Of a stretch of DNA of 64,000 nucleotides, positions 1 through 9,504 are shown one piece after another. The notes below the pieces were generated by a model that was not told the origin of the DNA, did not search any database, and saw only the letters and a list, made by a program, of their open reading frames with translations. The position numbers and the translations under genes are program-made. How positions within the stretch are numbered: position 1 is the stretch's first letter; each line of letters opens with the position of its first letter. Source of the stretch: Botryococcus braunii (lineage: Eukaryota; Chlorophyta; Trebouxiophyceae); contig KV908632.1 of NCBI GenBank assembly GCA_002005505.1, forward strand, positions 112,289-176,288, given 5' to 3'.

Positions 1-786
1 CCCCGCCATAGACTACCTCACCAAATGGGTGGAGGCCAAGATTATCCCAAACAAAGAGGCATCGACTACCGCAAAATTTTTCAAAGAAGAGATTCTGGCA
101 CGGCACGGCTGCCCCCAGATTGTTATTACGGACAATGGCCAGGAATGGCAAGGAGAATTCCAGATATTAATGGACCAATGCTTCATAGAAGTAAGGAAGA
201 CCAGCCCATACCATCCACAAGCCAACGGCCTCGTCGAGAGGTTTCATGGCACTTGAAAGAGAAGCTCGGGCAAGCCGCCCTTGAAAGCCCTGGAGCATGG
301 GACCGCAAGCTACCTGACATTCTTTGGGGTACCGGACGAGTCCCCAGGGTTCCACCAAGCACAGCCCCTTCCGGTTGTTGTACGGAAGAGCAGCCACCCT
401 ACCTATCGACAACAAGACTTTACCAAGCACCACGCCGGACATGGCAGGCGGGGAAGGAAGTTGCCCCCGCGAGAGACATCAAGAGGAGATAGCAGCCGCC
501 CACACCAACATTTTGCGCGCCCAAGAGCGCCAGAAAAGAGAATACGCTCAGAAGCTGAAGCCCACCAAGCGTGGACGAGAGATTGAAGAAGGGCTACGTA
601 ACCTACAGCCTGGAGACTTAATAGCCGTCAAAAATCGAAAGAAGCACAAGTTGGCCCCCCCTTTGTGGGCCCCTTCATCTTCAAGGAGTACTACGACGAC
701 AGCACGCTTGTTATCCAAAATTCTAAAGGAAAGATGTGGAGGGAATCCATCCACACTATTGGAAAGTACCATCACGACCGCCGTTA
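1..786 (+). pseudogene. Gyp-2 (Ty3/gypsy) integrase, 3' part, copy 1
   Basis: This is the downstream half of a Ty3-type integrase, which joins retrotransposon cDNA to host DNA. The window opens inside the catalytic core. The second catalytic Asp (ITDNG, near 131) and the Glu (QANGLVERF, near 236) are present; the first Asp would lie before the window. The matching copy at 34951-35740 is open throughout. Against it, this copy has single-base losses near 253, 323 and 660, so it is frameshifted and probably dead unless these are sequence errors. The C-terminal part is basic and contains a GDLIAVKNRKKHK-type segment typical of the region after the Ty3 integrase core. No chromodomain is visible. 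Confidence 0.9.
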
Positions 787-1042
787 AAATCCAGCCTGAG
801 AGTTGGCTTGAGAACAAACAAGCAATAGAATCTTATTGAGAATCATACAAGACTGAAAGACATGAACAATAGTACTGTTTAAATAAAGGAGTTGTGCCTC
901 CCTGTGGAGGACAAGCTGCACTTGAGATACCTGCATGATGTACCTTATGCTCGGATGATCGTACCTTATCTTTATAACCAAGCACCAGAAAGACGTTTCA
1001 CAGTCTTTCTCTCCTTTTAGGGGGGGGAAAGCACGCTACATA
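787..1042 (+). other. Gyp-2 3' untranslated region and polypurine tract
   Basis: This is non-coding sequence between the integrase stop and the LTR. It includes an AATAAA at 882-887. A polypurine tract (A, eight G, then AAAG) lies at 1019-1031 and would prime plus-strand DNA. Twelve bases separate the tract from the LTR, and the border reads ACATATGT across 1037-1044. The same arrangement recurs before the Gyp-1 LTR at 9003-9025 (minus strand), which links the two families. Confidence 0.75.
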
Positions 1043-2126
1043 TGTCGTGAAATGGCGTGTGGCTGTGACTGCAAGTGGACAATCAATAATTGTTGTGTTT
1101 ATGATGCGAAACCGGTGGAAATATGATGCCGACGAAAGAGAGACATTTGACAGCTCGGAATCGAGTGGAAATTGTGATGGTACATCTTCATCCCATTGGG
1201 GAATAAGACCTAGAAAATGGGCAAGTCCTTTTGCCCTGTGGCTCCTGATTTCTGGCCCCTTTCAAGGCCAATTAGGACCCTCAGGAAGTCCCGTGCAGGG
1301 AGTACAGCCAGAAGTAGACATTGGCTTCAGACTGAATAGATTTACCTTCTCGTGGGTGCTGTGTGGTGTCGCCCCATGGAAGTGATCGGCACTTAAATGC
1401 ACCTACCGATAGATGCCGACGGATGTACCTGAACCTAAAGATTGATGATTTGGCAATTCTTAGCCGATCAAGACCGTTTCAGGTCTATTCCTAAAAGTTA
1501 GCTGCGTGAGAGCTACGCCGGTACGCTCATGAAAGCGCCGGTTGTATATAAAGAGGGATGCCTCCCCCTCACAGTTACAGTGAGATTCCAGAAAGTATGG
1601 TTGTAAAAGGTTTGCCACAAAATCTGCCTCCTGTCCGGGCCGCGCCCCGATAGTGTGTTAATGAGTCCTGATTGAGTGATCGTTGTAGTCCCACCAAAGC
1701 AATACCTGCAGTGAAACCTGCCTGATTGTCTCATTTACGTAAGAATATCGAAATTATTGAGCAACACCCCAGCAACAACTTTGTGCAAGTAACGTAGTAC
1801 CATACGCCAAGGAGCCGTAATACCCACGCGGGGATCCGCAACGACGCCATCGAGTACGAGTAAGTGCAAACACTTTAGACGAGACCGAACATTAAATACA
1901 GTTATAAGCAATACTTAGGTGAAGCAACAGCACCTAGAACAAGCCGCACGTTCAGTACCACGCACCCAAGCCGTAGGGAACAATCGTCCCAAGCCCTCGA
2001 GCCAAGGAAGAATAGATACAACCTTGAATATCCTTGCAAGCTCGCCAAATATAGTTTTAGTAATAACAGAACCGTGGAAGACGCAATTGTTTAAGTCCTC
2101 TCAACCGTAGCCGCACAGCTACGTGT
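1043..2126 (+). repeat. Gyp-2 3' LTR (3' end not defined)
   Basis: The LTR starts with TGTCGTG immediately after the polypurine region and contains a strong TATA box. No matching TG...CA end or target duplication can be identified before Cop-A sequence begins near 2127-2154, so the LTR is probably truncated by that junction. A second copy with the same boundaries lies at 35996-37080, differing by one base lost here near 1296. The partner 5' LTR is not in the window. Confidence 0.7.
1545..1553 (+). promoter_or_regulatory. TATA box in Gyp-2 LTR
   Basis: TATATAAAG lies about 500 bp into the LTR, where a Pol II core promoter is expected. It is followed by a C-rich stretch near 1560-1572 and a probable RNA start around 1575-1585. 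The duplicate is at 36499-36507. Confidence 0.7.
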
Positions 2127-2186
2127 GGCGCGGACTTGCAGCACTTGTGTAACAGTGGGCGCGGACTTGCAGCACTTGTGTAACAG
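2127..2186. repeat. 29-bp direct repeat at the Gyp-2/Cop-A junction
   Basis: A 29-bp unit at 2127-2155 is repeated at 2158-2186 with 2 bp between. The second unit belongs to the minus-strand Cop-A sequence; the first is an extra copy at the breakpoint. It looks like local templated duplication during end repair. The same structure is at 37081-37140, so it predates the segmental duplication. Confidence 0.85.
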
Positions 2187-4632
2187 GGTTCTGGATCCAA
2201 AGCGTCCGTACTTCCCGCGGCTGCACTTTTACCATGCTTAGTCCCACTAGGATCAAGACCAAAGTGGTCCTGATCCTTTCCCGTTTGCTCTCCAGCACTA
2301 ACTAGTGTAGTACCCTGATCTAGCTCTAAGCTAATTTCTGAGATATCTAATGCAGAAGAGACATCAGGCATTTGCTCAGTGTTATCACCATCATCAGAAT
2401 GTCCATCTTCTGAGTCAGAATCAGAGACACTCACTAGTGATGGGCAAGTGTCATCCTCATCGTCTTCAGCCAATGCTTCAGGCAGATCATGAACAGCATG
2501 TTCAGAGAAGTTGACATATTCTCTGCAGTAAACATCAATCTTTCCATCAACAAGAACTTTGTAGTTCTTGCTAAGGCCATCATAACCTACAAAGATACCC
2601 TCAGCACTGACAGGCTCAAATTTCCCTCCCCTCTTTGACTTAGGAAGAAGGAGAAAACATTTGGAGCCAAAGATTCTGAGATGTGAAACATTGGGAGCCT
2701 TTCCATGCATCATTTCAAATGGGGTTTTGCTCAAGTGCTTAACAGGAGACATATTTCTAACATAATTTGAAGTAAGAAGAGCTTCACCCCAGTTTTCAGA
2801 TGATAAACCTGAGGCAGCTAGCAAACACCTTGCTTTCTCCTGTAGCGTACGGTTGAGCCTCTCTATTTTCCCATTCTGCTGATGTGCATATGGGGCAGTC
2901 TTCTGGTCAACTGCCCCATGCTCCCTACAGAATTTGAACAACCCATTGAACTCAGTACCATTATCTGTTCTGATAAATTGTACTTTACAGTCTTGCTGGT
3001 TTTGCAAAGCTGTGAGAATGTATGTAGCTTCTTTTGCTGCATCACTCTTAGATTTAATCAGAACAACAAGTGAGTACTCTGTGAACTCATCCAAAATGAC
3101 AAGGGCATACTTGTATCCTTCAGGAGTTTCAGGATCTATGGGGCCCATAAGGTCCATGTGAATGACTTCAAGAGGTTTTGAACAAGTATTTTGGGTTGAT
3201 TTAAATGGTGAGGCTGTCTGCCTCCCATGCATACAGGCATCGCAAGTACCTTGATGACCAATGCACTTGGATAGGTCACCTGATGGGAGTTTCAAGCCTT
3301 CTACCATTTTCTCCCTGCTCAACCTTTGCAAGTTCTGAGCAGAGAGATGACCAAAACGCTGATGCCATATGTTTACCAGATCTACATCCACCTTTGTATG
3401 GTTGCACTGTGTCTTTTCATTTGACACTGGTAGGGAAACACTGTTTTGTATAGAAAGGTCTGTGAGCCACTGATAAGGGTATACATGTTCAGCAATGCCC
3501 ACAAGATCACCATTTGAATCTGTAAGGTGACAGTGAATGCCATTTATATGAACATCTAACCCATCATGATAGGCCTTCCCTACAGACAATAAACGCTTTT
3601 TAGCTGAGGGTACATGTTTAACATTGTACAGGTAAAGAGAGTTTCCTGTTTCCAGGAAGACCTGCACAGTACCCTCACCAATGATTTCCTCCCTACCACC
3701 ATTTGCTACTATCAGGATATCTGGTTTATCATACTTGACATAATTCATCATATTCTCACAGTCAGGGGAAATATGATCTGTTGAACCAGAATCTATCAGC
3801 CAACCAGAAATAGAGGGTTCAGAGCAAACTGTATATAGCTGTGTGCAGTGGCTCTGCTTTGGTGGAGAAGCAAAGCTAACTCTCTTCCCCTCCAACTTTG
3901 GGCAGGTCTCTATGCTGTGTCCATCCTGCTTGCAGTACCTGCAAAATGGTAAAGGCCTCCCTATCTGTTGGAAGGCTGTTTTACCACTCTGCCCACCACC
4001 ACCTTGATTAGCACCTTTCTCTACAGCATTTGAAGTAGGAGAATTTGGTGCCTTATACTTAAGGTTGTAACCTTGACCAGGAGAGGACTTCTGGTTAAAG
4101 GTGTTGGTTTTAGGTGGTGGGGTTTGGAGTTTCTTATTCACTATCTGCATATGTGCCAGCTCTAAAGAGTGTTGTAGCAGATTCACATCAGGATTGGACA
4201 CTATAATAGATTGTTGAACCTGCTTATGTATATTATACTCCTCAGGGAGTCCATTTAAAAGCATAGTGCAGAGTGAGAGGTCACTGAACTCATGTCCTAA
4301 GCTTTTAATTGTGTTGGCTATTTTTCTACCCCTTAACACATATGAGGAAGGTTTCTCATTTGTATGCATCTTGAAGGTGCGGGACTCTTCCTGGAGGGAT
4401 ATGATTTTGCCATTTGCTTTTGTAACAAATAGGGCCATTAAGTAGTCCCACAAAGAGTAGGCAGACAAATGATCAGAGATTTGTATTTGATACTCCTCTG
4501 AACATGACTGTGTTATAATGCTCTGGGCCTTATAATCATCTAAATAGCCTCTCATGTCATGAAGAATACAGTATTCTACCCCCATCTCTATAAGCATTGC
4601 ATGAACATATCTAGACCATATGACCCAGTTAT
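2154..4632 (-). pseudogene. Cop-A copy X: partial Gag-protease-integrase, minus strand
   Basis: This is a truncated Ty1/copia polyprotein read leftwards. It runs from the UBN2-type Gag core through a CCHC knuckle (CRYCKQDGHSIETC, about 3905-3950), a protease DSGSTDH site (about 3780-3800), the GAG-pre-integrase HHCC region and the integrase core (DLMGP, RTDNGTEF, QQNGKIERL), into the acidic linker after integrase. RT and RNase H are missing because the copy stops at the 29-bp repeat junction. Its Gag N-terminus continues at 27499-27659, separated by insertion of Cop-A copy Y. The frame is open for more than 800 codons, so truncation looks recent. It is nearly identical to 37108-39586. Confidence 0.9.
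4628..4632. repeat. Target-site duplication GTTAT (left) of Cop-A copy Y
   Basis: GTTAT immediately precedes the LTR at 4633 and follows the partner LTR at 27499-27503. A 5-bp duplication is typical of Ty1/copia integration. It proves that 4633-27498 is one insertion into copy X, with later elements nested in it. Confidence 0.9.
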
Positions 4633-5409
4633 TGTTGGCAAAGACATCTTTTATTGGACATATAATGTCTTAGCATAAGTTGCATGTTCGTATGAACCTT
4701 AGTTTATGGCCCTACAATAATGAACAGTTATCTTACTTTGCAAAAATTGGGTTTTTCCGTAAAATCCGGAGGTTCTTAGAGATACGGATATTTTAGGACG
4801 ACAACGGATGTTTCGGACTCTTGTTGATTCGGTCGATTTCGAAGTACGAGTCGATCGGACACGTACAATAAACAATTGGCTGCAAAGTGTACTTGTTCTT
4901 AAGTACGATCGGTTATTTTACGAATGAGTCGACGAGGCCGATCGACAAGGCGTAGAAGTATTTCTGTCCATAAGTGTCGACGGAGCTGATCGACTGGGCC
5001 GATCGACGCGGCATATAGCATTCTGGCAAGTAGTATTCTGTCAATAGGAATCTGTTTTGCACGGAACAACGATTCTAGGTTGATAAAGGGGTAGAGACAG
5101 AGTCGTATCCTCAGACATTCGATTGCTGTCTCCGGTGCCTCAAGTCGGACCTCTGTATTTCCGTTTGGCACCGTCCTTTGCCTGCATTAACTCAGCTGTC
5201 GCTTGCTATGCAGGTGTGTTTAGTTGTTTCGAGCTTTATTGTATAGTTTGATATATGTAAAAGACATTCGATTGCTGTCTCCGGTGCCTCAAGTCGGACC
5301 TCTGTATTTCCGTTTGGCACCGTCCTTTGCCTGCATTAACTCAGCTGTCGCTTGCTATGCAGGAATCCTGAAACTGTTTTTGATCAAATTGACATCAAAT
5401 AATCGAATA
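4633..5409 (+). repeat. Cop-A copy Y 5' LTR
   Basis: This 777-bp LTR begins TGTTGG and ends ATCGAATA, directly followed by the primer site; the 3' terminus is TA rather than CA. U3 carries a cluster of GATCG-core motifs (about 4850-5010) and a TATA-like TGATAAAG near 5081-5088. From 5113 there are two 102-bp direct repeats ending 46 bp before the LTR end. Near-identical LTRs are at 26722-27498, 39587-40363 and (about 1% diverged) 45564-46340. Confidence 0.92.
5113..5363 (+). repeat. Paired 102-bp repeats R1/R2 with CAG|GT and CAG|G ends in Cop-A LTR
   Basis: R1 (5113-5214) and R2 (5262-5363) are identical, with a 47-bp spacer. R1 ends CAG|GTGTGT, a splice-donor-like context. R2 ends in TGCAG|G, an acceptor-like context preceded by a TTAAC branch-like motif and pyrimidine-rich sequence. 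A possible 149-bp intron (5214-5362) would remove the spacer and R2. R1 begins with A after C, about 30 bp past TGATAAAG, so it may start at the RNA cap site. Splicing is inferred, not shown. Confidence 0.7.
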
Positions 5410-5421
5410 TGGTATCGGCGA
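5410..5421 (+). other. Cop-A primer-binding site
   Basis: TGGTATCGGCGA directly follows the LTR. TGGTATC matches the start of the primer site of many plant copia elements, which pair with the 3' end of initiator tRNA-Met; the remaining bases differ from the usual plant sequence. Family A therefore seems to use full-length tRNA priming, unlike Cop-C and Cop-D here. Confidence 0.7.
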
Positions 5422-5760
5422 CACCGTTTGGTGTCGATACTGGTCACTGCTCCCGCCAGCAGCGAGGAGAATAATACGCATACAACTATTTGCAAGCTTC
5501 AGCAAGTCTCCAAAAATTTTCGCCCATTTCTCTGCTTTCAACGTAGTTGTTTGTAGTGTCTTGGGTTGAACGATCGCTTGGAACTTCGGGTTGCTGGATT
5601 GTCTCGCTGGAAAGGCACTTGTGTTGATCCAGTAGTGAGAGACAATTGGATGTATTGGCTGTTGGGATCTGGTGGTTGTGGAATATCTGTTTAAAGTGCA
5701 AGCAAGTTTGTTTTCCTTTTAATCTTTCTTTGCCAGTTGCCCGTCAAGGCTTCTGGAATA

Positions 5761-7483
5761 ATGTCACAGACAGAATCACACGATGAAGGATTCAATGTCA
5801 GTATTGAGATAGAACCTGCCAGCCCAATGGGCAGGAATGTCTTTAGGAATCCTACCTATGATGCAGAAGCAGTTACTGATGATTCTGTGTCACATGTTAC
5901 AGGGGTCCTCAATGGAATGCAGCAGCAAACTGATGAGGGTCTACAAAGACCACAGGGAGACTCAGAATGGGAAGCATGGGGATATGATCCACAGACTCAA
6001 AACATACCTCTAAACCCTGCTTTCTCAAGACGAGACAACCTTGGTACCTTTGTACCTGCTCACCAAGCTGCTGCATCTCCTGCCCCTATGTCTTCTAGAG
6101 TGCTAGGCTTTCAAACAAATTTGCCTGCCTCTAGACCTGTCTTAAGCCCTTTGTTTGGGATACCTAGGACTGCAGTCAGGATGCCAGTGAGGCCTACACA
6201 CTTACCTGTACCTAGTGCACCACTGGCAGGTGCACCAGTCAATGTTTCCTCATTCATGACAAGTGTACCACACACAGGTATTATGCTCCTTTCAGGAAAC
6301 ATAAATCAGGCAAGTACAGCATCAGGTACTACAGTAGTGCATGTTCCCTTGGCAACTGGTGGCACCATGCCAATCAGTTTGCCAACATCTACAATTTTAA
6401 ACTCTATTGCACCAACTGTTCAAAGTGTGAGTGCTACACAGGGAACTGCTGCACAGTCAACGGCACAAGTGTCTGCCCCACCTCCTCCACCTCCACCAGG
6501 TGGTGGGCCTCCTTATAGTGGTCCTCCAGGAGGTGGTGGCTGGCCTCCAAATCCACCAGGGGGTTCTTCCTCAGGCCCTCCCTGGTTTAGTGGTGTACCT
6601 GGCAGTTGGGGTATGGTGAATTCCAACCCCTATGGTTACAGTGGGTATCCCTTCATGAAGTTCAATTCTCCTTCTCAAAGGCTTACTCCAAAGTTAGAGC
6701 CTTTGAAACTTAATGATGATAACTGGGTCATATGGTCTAGATATGTTCATGCAATGCTTATAGAGATGGGGGTAGAATACTGTATTCTTCATGACATGAG
6801 AGGTTATTTAGATGATTATAAGGCCCAGAGCATTATAACACAGTCTTGTTCAGAGGAGTATCAAATACAAATCTCTGATCATTTGTCTGCCTACTCTATG
6901 TGGGACTACTTAATGGCCCTATTTGTTACAAAAGCAAATGGCAAAATCATATCCCTCCAGGAAGAGTCCCGCACTTTCAAGATGCATACAAATGAGAAAC
7001 CTTCCTCATATGTGTTAAGGGGTAGAAAAATAGCCAACACAATTAAAAGCTTAGGACATGAGTTCAGTGACCTCTCACTCTGCACTATGCTTTTAAATGG
7101 ACTCCCTGAGGAGTATAATATACATAAGCAGGTTCAACAATCTATTATAGTGTCCAATCCTGATGTGAATCTGCTACAACACTCTTTAGAGCTGGCACAT
7201 ATGCAGATAGTGAATAAGAAACTCCAAACCCCACCACCTAAAACCAACACCTTTAACCAGAAGTCCTCTCCAGGTCAAGGGTACAACCCTAAGTATAAGG
7301 CACCAAATTCTCCTACTTCAAATGCTGTAGAGAAAGGTGCTAATCAAGGTGGTGGTGGGCAGAGTGGTAAAACAGCCTTCCAACAGATAGGGAGGCCTTT
7401 ACCATTTTGCAGGTACTGCAAGCAGGATGGACACAGCATAGAGACCTGCCCAAAGTTGGAGGGGAAGAGAGTTAGCTTTGCTT
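5761..7483 (+). pseudogene. Cop-A copy Y Gag portion, interrupted by Gyp-1
   Basis: This is the N-terminal part of the Cop-A polyprotein, encoding the capsid-like Gag. I place the start at ATG 5761; an upstream in-frame TTG at 5737 is not a likely start. The first about 310 residues are low-complexity, with a proline/glycine-rich stretch (six prolines in a row near 6480-6500). A UBN2-type Gag domain follows (about 6690-7200) and then a CCHC knuckle near 7406-7447 that would bind RNA. The frame is cut at 7483 by Gyp-1 and resumes at 15785 with the protease. The intact layout is seen at 40715-45277. Confidence 0.9.
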
Positions 7484-9002
7484 TGTCACGTCCTTATCGG
7501 GTTCCCGTTACCCAAGGTAGACAAATTTTTTTTCTGATTGAAATTAGAGATTGTGCAACTAACGTTAGTAATAGCTGGGCTGCGGCTTCTGTATCAAGGT
7601 AAATTATTCGGATCGCCACTCAAGGATTCGGCCTTGAGACCTGGGTTACCGGATTACTGGATTACTGGTACTTTCGATTCTGCGATTCGATGGCTGGAGG
7701 TTAGAATCGGAGACTGCTGCGGTTCAAGTCACGGATGTTTTAGTCGGAGTTTCGTAGTCGGGATCACCGGCTTGCGGCCTAGCGCAGGCCGGACTATCGG
7801 ACTTTGGGTCGACGGCTGGAGTATGAAGTTAACTGGAGTTATAAATCAGATATTTCACTTTCAAAGGTGTTAATCTATCTTATTCTAGTCCTGCTGTCAG
7901 GGTTTGATGCTCCTCTTCAGGATCCGGATTGGTACTACGGTGCGTGATGTTACGACTGATGTGTGGCGGCTACGTACCAAGTCACTTGCGGCGCTTGTCA
8001 AATGAAACTTATGAACGACTATACGATAAACCAACAATTACTAAAGGTACTGGAACAGGTTAAATGATTATTACTGCACGAGAGTGGGACGGCTAGATCT
8101 CGATAGTGATCGTCGGTTCTTGCTAAAGAGGCGGAATGCTCACTGATACTATTAAGATTTGATAGATGATATTCAAAGCGATACTGACACCGAGTTTCAG
8201 AGGTGTTGCTTCACAATTACGACAAGTTACGACTGACAAGTCGGGTAGATCAAGTTACGACTAGGACATTCAAGGACAAACAGACACATGCACTTTAACG
8301 CAGGCGAGACGGACGTGGCTGGTAGGAATCTTGGGGTTCAACTTGTGCTTACAAAGAGATTTGCGACAGAGGTTTCCCTCTCCTAACACCTAGCACAGCG
8401 TGGTTTAGAGGACGGCTGGTCGCCCTTAAATAGTATTCCCCGAACTTACGCGGGGATTCGGGATCTTTCAGGACCCCGCTGGAACGAAGTGTCCAGAGGA
8501 ATCACGTTCCTCTAGTGCCCAGGTTACAACTGATTCTGAGCTGCCACGTAATCCACAAAGCAGGATCACTTGACACGTAAAGAGAATCTAGATAGTTCTG
8601 GTTAAATCAAGCAGATCCTGAACATGAAGTTCACAATGAAGAGACGCTAAACATTACACGTCACCACTTTTCTAGAAAGTACGAGCTGATTCCTGAAACA
8701 TCAAGGAACTGTTTAGCAGCTGCGTAGGTACTGCACATTAAAACTGGCCTTCAAGCGGGCCCACAACGTGTCAAATAGCAAATTTCCTTCTAAGTCCCAC
8801 TCCAGACCAACACGTGCGGGGCTGGGACTTGAAAGGGCACAAGATTGAGGGTTTTATCAAGCAGTACAAAATCCTCTCGAGCCGCGCAAGTCCCGACTCG
8901 AGGGCGCAGTCTTCCCGGTCTCCAGGGCACCCGGAAAGGACATATTCTGTTCGAAATCCATTATGGCTACTTAGTATAACAGGCACTTGCTATATCGTCA
9001 CA
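7484..9002 (-). repeat. Gyp-1 3' LTR
   Basis: On the minus strand it starts TGTGACG at 9002 and ends in CGTGACA at 7484. Compared with the 5' LTR (14274-15780), it carries 11 extra terminal bases (7484-7494). Those bases equal the sequence between the polypurine tract and the LTR start. A TATA-like TATTTAAG (minus strand) lies near 8425-8432, at about the same distance into the LTR as the Gyp-2 TATA box. Short open frames here, such as 7538-7873, recur only because the LTR is repeated. Confidence 0.88.
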
Positions 9003-9504
9003 TATGTCACGTCCTTTCCCCCCCTAAAAGGAAGGAAAAGACTGGGTACGTCTTTTCGAGAAGTAGCACTTTGGCTTGCATAAGGTACAGCTTGTTAGGT
9101 AAGATAAGGTACGATTCGATGTTGCATGAGATGTTGAGTATAATTTAGGGGCCAACTCCCCATTTACTTGGAAACTCCTGACTCCCAAAGAGGGTTTGCT
9201 CGCATTGAGATGGTCACAATATATTCTAGTACTGCATTGAATGAGTCAATAAGGTACAACCTATGTACTGCGTGCCGATGCGTAACTTTTGCCAACATGG
9301 TGGCATATCAGACACCACTTGTAGAAACACATAATTACTGCAGACGACTACTTATTCTCCTCCACCAGAGTTCAAATGCTTCAGATTGCTTCCACCATGA
9401 AGGCGTAAATGCTTGATCAAAGCCAGTTCTTCTGGACTAGAAGCCTGTGTGATATTATTGCTCCCACTTCGGGAATCCAAACCCTTCCACATATGCTGCT
9501 CCAT
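9003..9504 (-). other. Gyp-1 3' UTR and polypurine tract
   Basis: This is non-coding. On the minus strand a polypurine tract AGGGGGGGAAAG (9014-9025) lies 11 bases before the LTR. Phrases such as CGTACCTTATCTT and CAGTCTTT are shared with the Gyp-2 3' UTR (780-1018), evidence that the families are related. No other feature seen. Confidence 0.75.

Noticed and set aside
1043..2126. R1/R2-type internal repeat in the Gyp-2 and Gyp-1 LTRs
   Set aside because: I looked for a duplicated segment with CAG|GT ends as in the copia families and found none. The plan seems confined to Cop-A, Cop-C and Cop-D.
5737..5760. Upstream in-frame start for Cop-A Gag
   Set aside because: The codon is TTG. The first in-frame ATG is at 5761 (40715 in the other copy). 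The same applies to TTG 48827 in Cop-D, where ATG 48854 is preferred.
7538..7873. 111-codon frame, also at 14317-14652
   Set aside because: It lies within both Gyp-1 LTRs, antisense to the element. Exact recurrence reflects LTR duplication, not selection.
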